Positions 42,293-49,777 of a stretch of DNA of 64,000 nt are shown piece after piece. The notes beneath the pieces were generated by a model. It made no database searches and was not told the DNA's origin. It was given only the letters and a program-made list of their open reading frames with translations. The DNA comes from Pseudomonas putida (GTDB taxonomy: Bacteria > Pseudomonadota > Gammaproteobacteria > Pseudomonadales > Pseudomonadaceae), in the NCBI RefSeq assembly GCF_030159595.1, contig NZ_BSKJ01000007.1, positions 1-64,000 of the forward strand. The letters run 5' to 3'. The stretch's first letter is position 1. Each line of letters starts with the position of its first letter. The position numbers and the translations under genes were made by a program.

Positions 42293-43186
42293 TCACCAGT
42301 GAAACAACTCCCGCCGCGCGCCTTCGGTAATCGCCACGATCCCCGGGTGCTTGACCTTGCGCTCCACCGAAATGGCATAGAACGACTCATGCACGGCCTC
42401 GGTCTGCCCGATCAGTTCCACACCATACTGGCGGCACACTTCCTCGGTGATCACGCTGGGGGCGACGAAAATGCCGCTGCCCGACTGCCCGAACGCCTGC
42501 ATCAAGGCGCTGTCATCGAACTCGCCCACGATCCGTGGCTGCACCTGCTGCTCGCCTAGCCAGCGCAGCAGGCGGCTGCGCACCACGGTCTCCTGACCAG
42601 GAACAAGCAGCGGCGCATCCCGCAGGCAAGCCGGGAAGGGGCCGTCCAGCCGTTGCGCCAGCGCCGGGGTGGCGAAGAAGCTCAGCCCGCACTCGCCCAG
42701 CTTCTGACTGTAGCCTTTGATGTCCAGATGGTTGGGCATGGGGCTGTCGGAAATCACCAGGTCCAGGCGCTGGATGGCCAGGTCTGCCAGCAATCGCTCC
42801 AGTTTGTCTTCGCGGCAGTTGATACGCAGCACTTCGTCCAGCTCCATGGTCGGTGCCAGCAACCGGTAGACAATGGATTTGGGCACTACGTCAGCCACCC
42901 CCACGCGAAACAGGATCTGTTCCTGAGGGCCGGCACGCAGCATGGCTTCCAGCTCGCCACCAATCTGGAACATTTGCTCGGCATACACCAGCGCCTGGCG
43001 GCCGGTCTCGGTCAGCTCCAGCTGCCGGCCAGCACGCTGGAACAGTTCCAGGCCGTAGGTTTGCTCGAACAGGCTGATCTGCCCGCTGATGGTTTGTGGT
43101 GTGAGGTTCAGCTGTTCGCTGGCGCGGGTAATGCTGCCCGTCTTGGCCACGGCCCAGAAATAATGCAGCTGGCGATAGTTGAGCAC
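42293..43186 (-). CDS. nhaR: NhaR-like LysR transcriptional activator
   Basis: 297 residues. LNYRQLHYFWAVAKTGSITRASEQLNLTPQTISGQISLFEQ matches the NhaR-type helix-turn-helix, with the characteristic LTPQTISGQI recognition helix. The GTG start at 43186 has GGGGCGACCAACG upstream; earlier in-frame Met 43276 lies in the divergent promoter region. No nhaA antiporter gene is adjacent, so its targets are elsewhere or differ. Confidence 0.85.
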   Translation of the reverse strand: MLNYRQLHYFWAVAKTGSITRASEQLNLTPQTISGQISLFEQTYGLELFQRAGRQLELTETGRQALVYAEQMFQIGGELEAMLRAGPQEQILFRVGVADVVPKSIVYRLLAPTMELDEVLRINCREDKLERLLADLAIQRLDLVISDSPMPNHLDIKGYSQKLGECGLSFFATPALAQRLDGPFPACLRDAPLLVPGQETVVRSRLLRWLGEQQVQPRIVGEFDDSALMQAFGQSGSGIFVAPSVITEEVCRQYGVELIGQTEAVHESFYAISVERKVKHPGIVAITEGARRELFHW

Positions 43187-43317
43187 CGTTGGTCGCCCCG
43201 ATTCGTAAAAACCGAAGTATACGCCATGAAAATACGAATTTTCCTGAACTATTGACGTCTCTAGAATGCACGGCATCAGGCGCTATGCGCCGCCGGGATA
43301 TTTCAAGCGAGGACACC

Positions 43318-43557
43318 ATGCTGCAACTCAAATCCATTGGCACCCCGTTGGTGCTGGCTATGGCCCTGTTCGCCCTGGCAGGCTGCGACCAGGCCGAGAA
43401 ATCGGCCCAGCAGATGCTCGACCAGGCTGCGCAGTCGGCCAAGCAGGCGATCGACGACACCAACAAGGCCGCCCAGCAGGCGTTGAGCGAGGCCATTGGC
43501 ACTGAAGGACACAAGCCTGAAGATGCCGACAAGAAGAAAGACACTCAGGAAATCTGA
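43318..43557 (+). CDS. small lipoprotein with helical Ala/Gln repeats
   Basis: 79 residues. The signal peptide has lipobox LAGC (MLQLKSIGTPLVLAMALFALAGC). The mature part is a long amphipathic helix of QQMLDQAAQSAKQAIDDTNKAAQQAL type, then an acidic/Lys tail. GAGGACACC precedes ATG 43318. It resembles small Lpp-like helical lipoproteins; the role is unknown. It lies 28 bases before the TerC gene in the same direction. Confidence 0.7.
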   Translation: MLQLKSIGTPLVLAMALFALAGCDQAEKSAQQMLDQAAQSAKQAIDDTNKAAQQALSEAIGTEGHKPEDADKKKDTQEI

Positions 43558-43585
43558 CCCCAACCGCCGCTGCAGGATTTGAACA

Positions 43586-44338
43586 ATGGAATACTTGCTG
43601 GAACTCGCCGCTAGCCCTACCGCCTGGGTTGCCCTGGCTACGTTGGTGGCCATGGAGGTTGTACTGGGCATCGACAACCTGATCTTCATCTCCATCCTCA
43701 CCAACAAGCTGCCGGTGGAGTACCGTTCCAAGGCGCGACGCATTGGTATCAGCATGGCCTTGGTCATGCGTCTGGCCTTGCTCAGCACGGTGGCCTGGAT
43801 CGTTCAGCTGACCGATCCGGTGTTCGAAGTGTTCGGCAACGCCTTCTCGTGGAAGGACGTGATCCTGATTGCGGGTGGCCTGTTCCTGCTGTGGAAGGCG
43901 ACCAAGGAGATCCACGAAAGTGTTGACCCGCACGGTGCCAAGGAAGAAGCCAAGGTCGGTTCGACAATTACCTTGGGCTTTGCTGCGGCGATCTTCCAGA
44001 TCCTGCTGCTGGACATCGTCTTCTCGGTCGACAGCATCATCACCGCTGTGGGCATGACCGAGCACTTGCCGATCATGATCATTGCCGTGATCACCGCTGT
44101 AATCGTCATGATGGTGGCCGCCGATCCGTTGGCTAACTTCATCAATGACAACCCGACCGTGGTGATGCTGGCCCTGGGCTTCCTGATCATGATCGGCATG
44201 ACACTGATCGCCGAAGGCTTTGGCGCTCATGTGCCGAAGGGGTATGTGTATGCGGCCATGGCATTCTCGACCGCGATCGAGATCCTCAACATCCTGGCTC
44301 GCAGGGCGCGATTGAAGCGTGAGGCGGCTGAAGGTTGA
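43586..44338 (+). CDS. TerC-family integral membrane protein
   Basis: 250 residues, seven to eight helices. The family motif is EVVLGIDNLIFISILTNKLP near residue 28, with the acidic repeat LLDIVFSVDSIITAVGMTEHLP in the second half. TerC/Alx proteins are linked to manganese export, alkaline response and tellurite resistance. A hairpin follows. Confidence 0.9.
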   Translation: MEYLLELAASPTAWVALATLVAMEVVLGIDNLIFISILTNKLPVEYRSKARRIGISMALVMRLALLSTVAWIVQLTDPVFEVFGNAFSWKDVILIAGGLFLLWKATKEIHESVDPHGAKEEAKVGSTITLGFAAAIFQILLLDIVFSVDSIITAVGMTEHLPIMIIAVITAVIVMMVAADPLANFINDNPTVVMLALGFLIMIGMTLIAEGFGAHVPKGYVYAAMAFSTAIEILNILARRARLKREAAEG

Positions 44339-44347
44339 TAAAAAGAT

Positions 44348-44368
44348 ACGGGGCGCCATGCGCCCCGT
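44348..44368. terminator. bidirectional terminator between terC-like gene and 44386 gene
   Basis: The nine-pair stem ACGGGGCGC/GCGCCCCGT has a three-base loop. On the minus strand it is followed by ATCTTTTTATC, and on the plus strand by TCGCGGTTTC. Confidence 0.8.
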
Positions 44369-44385
44369 TCGCGGTTTCTGAAACC

Positions 44386-44562
44386 TTAGTGCACCCCGGC
44401 ATGCCGCCGAGCCCGGCGCACAGGCTGCGGCTTGGCTGGGGCCTGCGGTGGCAGGTGGTGGTGGGAATGACGCCGCACGATACGCAGCACACCCCACAGC
44501 ATGGCGGCTGCGACGCTCAGCCACATGCCTATCAGCATGAGGATTGCCATGGTCAGGCTCAT
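44386..44562 (-). CDS. 58-residue single-pass membrane protein
   Basis: It starts MSLTMAILMLIGMWLSVAAAMLWG, one transmembrane segment. The cytoplasmic tail is rich in His, Arg and Pro (RRHSHHHLPPQ). GGAGGCACAG directly precedes ATG 44562. No family is recognised. Confidence 0.6.
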   Translation of the reverse strand: MSLTMAILMLIGMWLSVAAAMLWGVLRIVRRHSHHHLPPQAPAKPQPVRRARRHAGVH

Positions 44563-44785
44563 CTGTGCCTCCATCTCCAAGGGCAGCGCTCGGTCAGCCA
44601 GCGCTCGCCTTCCAGACACTGCTTTAGTCTAGCCTTTCGCCTGTGACGTTCCATCGAACAAAGGTCTATCTCTGGGTCCGATTCGCTCTAAGCCGCTGTC
44701 GGACTATACCCGCGCCGTTGTGGGACCTATGATCGTTGGCCAGAGCCGGGCGCTGCCTGCCTGGCGTTGGAGCAAGCGAGTGTCC

Positions 44786-45463
44786 ATGCAGCAACATTCC
44801 TTCAAAACCGTCCCCCGTCGGCTGCTGGCTGCCTGCCTGATTGCCGCCAGCCTGGCCGGTTGTGCAAGTGCACCGCCCGCGAACCTCAAGGGCCTGCCGC
44901 AGCGTGTCGAGATCAGCAGCGTGCCGTTCTACCGCGGCAACGCCAACCACAGCGGCGCCATGGCCCTGGCGGCGGTGCTGTCGCAACAAGGCGCACCTAT
45001 TACCCCTGGCTTGCTGGACAAACCATTGAACCTGCCCCAGGGCGTCGAAGCGCTGGACACCGGCATTCCTCGCGTGGCGCGGGACTATGGCATGGTGGTG
45101 TACCCGTTGGACAAACAACTGGATGCGTTGCTGGCCCAGGTGGCGGCAGGCAACCCGGTGTTGCTGCGTTACGAGGACGGTTCGGCCTGGTGGAGCGAGC
45201 CACGTTATGCCGTGCTGATCGGCTATGACCGCTACAAGCAACGGGTGCTGTTGCGCTCGGGCATGCACCGGCGGCAGGTGATGGCGTTCGATGACTTTGC
45301 CTCGGCGTGGGCGAAGCAGGGGAGTTGGGCGGTGCTGGTACAGCCACCGCGGCAGCTTCCGGCACAGGTGGATCGCCAACGCTGGTTGAAGGCGGCGGAC
45401 GAGCTGGCGCGGGCGGGGCAGGAGATTGCGGCGAAGCAAGCTGTGAGTAGCCTGAACAAATAG
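44786..45463 (+). CDS. C39-like peptidase-fold lipoprotein lacking catalytic residues
   Basis: 225 residues. The signal peptide has lipobox LAGC (Cys26). The mature domain follows the C39-like papain fold of Pseudomonas lipoproteins: VPFYRGNANHSGAMALAAVLSQQGA, then GNPVLLRY and YAVLIGYDRYKQRVLLRSG. At the position where active members have Cys-Gly (QxxYxCGPAAL), this protein has Ser56-Gly, and the catalytic His before V-x-x-GYD is Tyr/Ala. It is probably a non-enzymatic binding protein. Confidence 0.7.
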   Translation: MQQHSFKTVPRRLLAACLIAASLAGCASAPPANLKGLPQRVEISSVPFYRGNANHSGAMALAAVLSQQGAPITPGLLDKPLNLPQGVEALDTGIPRVARDYGMVVYPLDKQLDALLAQVAAGNPVLLRYEDGSAWWSEPRYAVLIGYDRYKQRVLLRSGMHRRQVMAFDDFASAWAKQGSWAVLVQPPRQLPAQVDRQRWLKAADELARAGQEIAAKQAVSSLNK

Positions 45464-45476
45464 CGTTGCCTGTGCC

Positions 45477-45570
45477 GGCCCTTTCGCGGGCAAGCCCGCT
45501 CCCACAGGGATCGCACTGAGCCTGAAACCAGTGCGGAACCTGTGGGAGCGGGCTTGCCCGCGAATAGGCC
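45477..45570. repeat. REP pair (BIME)
   Basis: Opposed REP copies at 45477-45508 and 45539-45570 have cores CGCGGGCAAGCCCGCTCCCACAGG and its complement, separated by a 30-base centre. They lie between the convergent genes ending at 45463 and 45584. Confidence 0.9.
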
Positions 45571-45583
45571 TGGCCTGCTTACA

Positions 45584-46867
45584 TCAGAAGCCCAGGCGGT
45601 CGCGCAGGCTGTAGTACCAGGCACCGATGGCGCTGAACGGCACGCGCAGCATCTGGCCACCCGGGAACGGGTAGTGCGGCAGGCCGGCGAAGGCGTCGAA
45701 ACGCTCAGCCTGGCCGCGCAGGGCCTCGGCCAGCACCTTGCCCGCCAGGTGGGTGTAGGTCACGCCGTGGCCCGAGCAACCCTGGGAGTAGTAGATGTTG
45801 TCGCCGATACGGCCAACCTGCGGCAGGCGCGACAGGGTCAGCAGGAAGTTGCCGGTCCAGGCGTAGTCGATCTTCACGTTCTTCAGCTGCGGGAAGGCCT
45901 TGAGCATCTTCGGACGGATGATCGCCTCGATGTTGGCCGGGTCACGCGCGCCGTACACCACGCCACCGCCGAAGATCAGGCGCTTGTCGCTGGTGAGGCG
46001 GTAGTAGTCGAGCAGGTAGTTGCAGTCTTCGACGCAGTAATCCTGCGGCAGCAGGGTGCGTGCCAGTTCTTCACCCAGTGGCTCGGTGGTGATCACCTGG
46101 GTGCCGCATGGCATGGACTTGGCGGCCAGTTCCGGCACCAGGTTGCCCAGGTAGGCGTTGCCGGCGACGATGACGAACTTGGCGCGCACCTTGCCCTGTG
46201 GGGTGTGCACGACCGGGTTGGCACCGCGCTCGATGCGTACGGCCGGGGTTTGCTCGTAGATGATGCCACCCAGCGACTCGACCGCAGCGGCTTCGCCCAG
46301 GGCCAGGTTGAGCGGGTGGATGTGGCCGCCGCTCATGTCGAGCATGCCGCCGATATAGCTGTCGCAAGCGACCACTTCACGGATGCGCTTCTGGTCCATC
46401 AGCTCCAGCTGGTTGTGGCCGAAGCGCTCCCACAGGCGCTTTTGCGACTCCAGGTGGCCCATCTGCTTGCTGGTGAGGGCGGCGAATACGCCACCGTCTT
46501 TAAGGTCGCACTGGATGTTGTACTTGGCCACGCGCTCACGAATGATGCGGCCGCCTTCGAAGGCCATGTGGCCCAGCAGCTGTGCCTCTTTGGGGCCCAC
46601 GGTGCGTTCGATGACGTCGATGTCGCGGCTGTAGCTGTTGACGATCTGACCGCCGTTGCGGCCAGACGCGCCGAAGCCGACCTTGGCCGCTTCGACGATG
46701 CTCACCTTGAAGCCGTTCTCCAGCAGGAACAGGGCGCTGGACAGACCGGTGTAGCCGGCGCCGATGATGCACACATCGGTTTCCACCTCACCCTGCAGCG
46801 CCGGACGTGGCGGCACCGGGTTGGCCGAGGCGGCGTAGTAGGACTGGGGGTAGGGGGTGTTAGCCAT
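45584..46867 (-). CDS. FAD-dependent oxidoreductase, gamma-glutamylputrescine oxidoreductase (PuuB) type
   Basis: 427 residues of the DAO/glycine-oxidase superfamily. The FAD motif is DVCIIGAGYTGLSSALFLLENGFKVSIVEA, followed by GFGASGRNGGQIVNSYSRD, typical of PuuB/OrdL oxidases. The C-terminal motif is YSQGCSGHGVTYTHLAGK. It probably oxidises a glutamylated or free polyamine or amine, giving aldehyde, NH3 and H2O2. P. putida carries several paralogues, so the exact substrate is open. Confidence 0.82.
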   Translation of the reverse strand: MANTPYPQSYYAASANPVPPRPALQGEVETDVCIIGAGYTGLSSALFLLENGFKVSIVEAAKVGFGASGRNGGQIVNSYSRDIDVIERTVGPKEAQLLGHMAFEGGRIIRERVAKYNIQCDLKDGGVFAALTSKQMGHLESQKRLWERFGHNQLELMDQKRIREVVACDSYIGGMLDMSGGHIHPLNLALGEAAAVESLGGIIYEQTPAVRIERGANPVVHTPQGKVRAKFVIVAGNAYLGNLVPELAAKSMPCGTQVITTEPLGEELARTLLPQDYCVEDCNYLLDYYRLTSDKRLIFGGGVVYGARDPANIEAIIRPKMLKAFPQLKNVKIDYAWTGNFLLTLSRLPQVGRIGDNIYYSQGCSGHGVTYTHLAGKVLAEALRGQAERFDAFAGLPHYPFPGGQMLRVPFSAIGAWYYSLRDRLGF

Positions 46868-47027
46868 GCTGCAGGAACCTCGTGTTTTATATTTTTAACG
46901 AATGTACCGATGCTATCAATAATAATAAACACCCGCTAGTCGTCTGATGAAAATCCTTTACGCGGTACCTGACAGCCCTTCTTCTATAAAGAGTTTAAGA
47001 TTCAGTAGCTTAGCGCGAAAAAAAGTG

Positions 47028-47055
47028 TTGACAGGGTTTTAGGAATGCGTAGAAT
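47028..47055 (+). promoter_or_regulatory. promoter of first tRNA-Val
   Basis: TTGACA, a 16-base spacer, and TAGAAT are followed by a GCGC discriminator 15 bases before the tRNA. Confidence 0.85.
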
Positions 47056-47069
47056 GCGCACCACACGAC

Positions 47070-47146
47070 AGGCACATAGCTCAGTTGGTTAGAGCACCAC
47101 CTTGACATGGTGGGGGTCGTTGGTTCGAGTCCAATTGTGCCTACCA
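47070..47146 (+). tRNA. tRNA-Val (anticodon GAC), copy 1
   Basis: 77 bases. The acceptor is AGGCACA/TGTGCCT, the anticodon loop TTGACAT, the T loop TTCGAGT, and ACCA is encoded. It is identical to copy 2. Confidence 0.95.
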
Positions 47147-47154
47147 AATCGAAG

Positions 47155-47186
47155 AAGGGGTGATCCGCAGGGGTCACCCCTTTTTT
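47155..47186 (+). terminator. terminator of tRNA-Val copy 1
   Basis: The nine-pair stem AAGGGGTGA/TCACCCCTT is followed by TTTT. Each tRNA therefore forms its own transcription unit. Confidence 0.9.
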
Positions 47187-47273
47187 CATTGCCCATTTTT
47201 CAGGGCCGTGAAACCGTTACACGGACGCAGACTGCTTACATTCGAAAGTTTTTGATTTTTCTCAAAAAAAAGC

Positions 47274-47302
47274 TTTACAGGTACGCATTGGATCACTATT
47301 AT
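47274..47302 (+). promoter_or_regulatory. promoter of second tRNA-Val
   Basis: TTTACA, a 17-base spacer, and TATTAT are followed by GCGCACC. The -10 and downstream bases match copy 1 closely while the spacers differ. Confidence 0.8.
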
Positions 47303-47316
47303 GCGCACCACACGAC

Positions 47317-47393
47317 AGGCACATAGCTCAGTTGGTTAGAGCACCACCTTGACATGGTGGGGGTCGTTGGTTCGAGTCCAATTGTGCCTACCA
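47317..47393 (+). tRNA. tRNA-Val (anticodon GAC), copy 2
   Basis: 77 bases, the same sequence as the copy at 47070-47146, including the 14 bases just upstream (GCGCACCACACGAC). Confidence 0.95.
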
Positions 47394-47401
47394 AATCCGA
47401 A

Positions 47402-47430
47402 AAGGGCGATCAGAAATGATCGCCCTTTTT
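47402..47430 (+). terminator. terminator of tRNA-Val copy 2
   Basis: The stem AAGGGCGATC/GATCGCCCTT with a six-base loop is followed by TTT. Confidence 0.88.
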
Positions 47431-47524
47431 GCATGTGCGCGCGAAGCAGCGTGTAACGTTTGGTCGCGGGTCGGGCATGGCCCGCCGTGATAGAATCCGC
47501 GCCTTCGAATCTGGAGGTACACGC

Positions 47525-48094
47525 GTGCGCAAACTGGCTGTGGTAATGGCAGTGCTCGCCCTGGCGGGCTGTGAGAACGAGGTCGAAGGTGTGCACAAGC
47601 AGGTGGCCGAACACCTGCACAACCCCAAGACTGCCAAGTTCGGCAACGTGCGGATCGACACCCAGGGCACCCTCTGCGGCCAGGTTCGCGGCAAGGATGA
47701 TGCCGGGCAGTACGAAGCCTACCGCAGCTATGTGGCGATCAAGCGAGATGGCCAGTACGACATCATCGTCGATGACACCGGCAACAATCTGCGCATCCGC
47801 GAACTGTGCGGCGGCGCCGATCTGCAGCGCCGTGCCGAGGCACTGGCTGACCAGCCGGCGCCAGAAGGCTGGGATGTGGAGGTAGTCCAGGGCGCCAACA
47901 TGGGCGCACTGAGCGACATGACCGCACGGCTTATCGAAAAGGGCATCCCGTCTTCGGTGGAGTACCGCAACGGTAAGCCGGTGGTGCTGATGGGGCCGTT
48001 CCCTACGCGTGAAGAAGCGCAAGCGCGCAGGGACGAAGTGATGGCCAAACTGGGCACCGATTCGGTGGTTATCCAGCACGGGGCTGCACGCTAA
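47525..48094 (+). CDS. SPOR-domain lipoprotein
   Basis: 189 residues from GTG 47525 with GGAGGTACACGC upstream. Lipobox LAGC is at Cys16. The middle region (about 25-105) is a YajG/DUF-like beta domain: VHKQVAEHLHNPKTAKFGNVRIDTQGTLCGQV. The C-terminal SPOR-like segment (about 125-185, VVQGANMGALSDMTARLIEKGIPSSVEYRNGKPVVLMGPFPTREEAQ) would bind denuded septal peptidoglycan. It is probably a periplasmic cell-envelope protein. Confidence 0.8.
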   Translation: MRKLAVVMAVLALAGCENEVEGVHKQVAEHLHNPKTAKFGNVRIDTQGTLCGQVRGKDDAGQYEAYRSYVAIKRDGQYDIIVDDTGNNLRIRELCGGADLQRRAEALADQPAPEGWDVEVVQGANMGALSDMTARLIEKGIPSSVEYRNGKPVVLMGPFPTREEAQARRDEVMAKLGTDSVVIQHGAAR

Positions 48095-48196
48095 GCGCTC
48101 CTTCGGGCCCCGCCAGGCACGCTTAGCGTTGCGCTAGACAATGTTCACACAAGTTTGGCTATGCTTGGGGGAAGATGCCGAACGGGGAGGGGCCTC

Positions 48197-48622
48197 ATGT
48201 CTACACTGGAGCGGGCCATTGCCGTGGCCGCCAGAGCGCATGAAGGGCAATACGACAAGGGTGGGGCTGCCTATATTCTCCACCCGCTGCGTGTGATGAT
48301 GCGGGTATCCACACCCGAGCAACGGATTGTTGCGGTGCTTCACGATGTGATCGAGGACACCCCGCTGACCCTGTCCGACCTGGCGCGCGAGGGTTTTGCG
48401 CTTAAAATCCTTGCAGCCTTGCTGGCGCTCAGTCGCCGCGAGGGTGAAGCTTACCAGGACTTCGTGGTGCGTCTGGGCGATGACCCGCTGGCGCGTACCG
48501 TCAAACTGGCCGACCTGGCCGATAACAGCGACATTTCGCGCATCCCTTGCCCAAGCCCCGCCGACCTGGCGCGGTTGGCCCGTTACCGGGAGGCCAGCGC
48601 CTATTTGCAAGCGTTGGCCTGA
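48197..48622 (+). CDS. HD-domain protein resembling small alarmone hydrolase
   Basis: 141 residues from ATG 48197, GGGGAGGGGCC upstream. The SpoT/Mesh1-type HD fold shows ARAHEGQYDKGGAAYILHP (His29), AVLHDVIEDT (His49-Asp50, Glu53-Asp54) and TVKLADLADN (conserved Asp and Asn). This is the metal and nucleotide site of (p)ppGpp hydrolases, without any synthetase, TGS or ACT domain. It may therefore degrade alarmones or related nucleotides. Confidence 0.8.
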   Translation: MSTLERAIAVAARAHEGQYDKGGAAYILHPLRVMMRVSTPEQRIVAVLHDVIEDTPLTLSDLAREGFALKILAALLALSRREGEAYQDFVVRLGDDPLARTVKLADLADNSDISRIPCPSPADLARLARYREASAYLQALA

Positions 48623-48625
48623 GGC

Positions 48626-49318
48626 TCAGCCGCAGGCCTTGAGGTTGACCGGCCCGACGAACGCATTACCCCGGCCCATCACGCACGCCACCTGCTGGTT
48701 GCGTTGCCGCTCCCATGCCTGCGGCGGATAGGTCTTGTTCCAGGCCTCGAACAACTGGCGGTCCTGCCGGGACAAGCGCAGGTTGTACTGCTTGCTCATG
48801 TAGAAGTAGGTGCGAGCGATCATGCCGCGTATCGAGGGGCGCGGCATGACCTTTTTGGCCTTGAAGTCGACCTGGGTCAGGCAACTGCCGTACTGGCCGC
48901 GCTGTTCCGGCAGCCAGCCGAAACTGAAGTTGCTGCGGTCGCCGTTAACCTCACCGATGCTGGGTACAAGGTTGTGCAGGTCGGCCTCGGCGCGTTTGTA
49001 CACGTCGTCATGCTGCGAGCACTGCTTGCGCCCGCCGTCCTGCCAGCACTGGCGCTGATGGCCGATCTGCCAGGCGGGCACAATGTGCTCCCACTCGATT
49101 CGCGACGCGCGCTGGGCATTCTTGCGCGGGGTATAGCCGCAGGACGCCAGGTCGACCTTGTTGCCCTTGTATTTGCAGCCGCAATAGAACTCGGTCGATT
49201 GTGGTGCGTACAGCTTCCAGGCGACCTTTTTGGCCTCCTGAAAGGTACGCGGGGCATCGGCTTGGGCAAGTGGAGCGGTCAGTAACAGGCAGGCTGCGGC
49301 AAAAAACGAAACTCTCAT
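48626..49318 (-). CDS. endA: periplasmic endonuclease I
   Basis: 230 residues. The signal peptide is MRVSFFAAACLLLTAPLAQA. The nuclease-I family core contains RIEWEHIVPAWQIG with the beta-beta-alpha-metal His, and DLHNLVPSIGEVNGDRSNFSFG. Several Cys pairs (YCGCKYKGN, ASCGYTP, QCWQDGGRKQC) suit a periplasmic disulfide-stabilised fold. It degrades double-stranded DNA outside the cytoplasm. The tail is convergent with the HD gene. Confidence 0.93.
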   Translation of the reverse strand: MRVSFFAAACLLLTAPLAQADAPRTFQEAKKVAWKLYAPQSTEFYCGCKYKGNKVDLASCGYTPRKNAQRASRIEWEHIVPAWQIGHQRQCWQDGGRKQCSQHDDVYKRAEADLHNLVPSIGEVNGDRSNFSFGWLPEQRGQYGSCLTQVDFKAKKVMPRPSIRGMIARTYFYMSKQYNLRLSRQDRQLFEAWNKTYPPQAWERQRNQQVACVMGRGNAFVGPVNLKACG

Positions 49319-49324
49319 GCGGGG

Positions 49325-49567
49325 TCAGTCTTCCTTCGGCACGGTCCAGAAAACCTGCACGCCGCCATCGTCGCGGTGAGCGAGGGTGACGTTGTCGTTT
49401 TCTGCGATCTCCTCCAGCAAGGTTTCCCAGTCTTCCGGGCTTTCCTGTTCCAGGCGGAAGATCAGCGCCGCTCGGCTGCGCTGGGCGGTAGGGCTGTTGA
49501 TGATCTTCTGGATGCGTACACCCAGCTGTTCATAGCTGCTCGGGGTGGCGGAGGCGGTGCTGGACAC
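49325..49567 (-). CDS. LexA-controlled small protein of unknown function
   Basis: About 80 residues beginning VSSTASATPSSYEQLGVRIQK and ending QVFWTVPKED. GTG 49567 is favoured because AAGGA lies at the right distance; ATG 49573 (MPVSS) would sit too close to it. It has a helical N-terminal half (KIINSPTAQRSRAALIFRLEQ) and an acidic EDWETLLEEIAENDNVTLAHRDDGG segment. There are no membrane or catalytic motifs. A perfect SOS box 18 bases upstream implies DNA-damage induction. Confidence 0.72.
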   Translation of the reverse strand: MSSTASATPSSYEQLGVRIQKIINSPTAQRSRAALIFRLEQESPEDWETLLEEIAENDNVTLAHRDDGGVQVFWTVPKED

Positions 49568-49585
49568 AGGCATTTCCTTGTTTTG

Positions 49586-49601
49586 CTGTATGCACATACA
49601 G
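49586..49601 (-). promoter_or_regulatory. LexA (SOS) box
   Basis: CTGTATGCACATACAG is a perfect CTGT-N8-ACAG palindrome with extended symmetry (CTGTATG.CATACAG). It is placed between the likely -35/-10 region and the start of the small gene at 49325-49567. Confidence 0.88.
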
Positions 49602-49777
49602 TATTTCACTGTAAGTAAATTCGCAACAGCTTGTCGGGGGAAATCCATTCTTGGTCAGTCATGGCGTTTGCGAAATTGCCGTTGCCATCGCCACATGTGG
49701 CCGCTACTGCAAACGGCCCCACCCGCGCAGCGGGGCAGTTTGCATGCTATCTACCGATTGTTTCTGTGGATGCTCAG

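Noticed and set aside
45542..46939. A 465-codon plus-strand frame over the PuuB-like gene
   Set aside because: It is antisense to an intact FAD oxidoreductase and starts inside a REP element.
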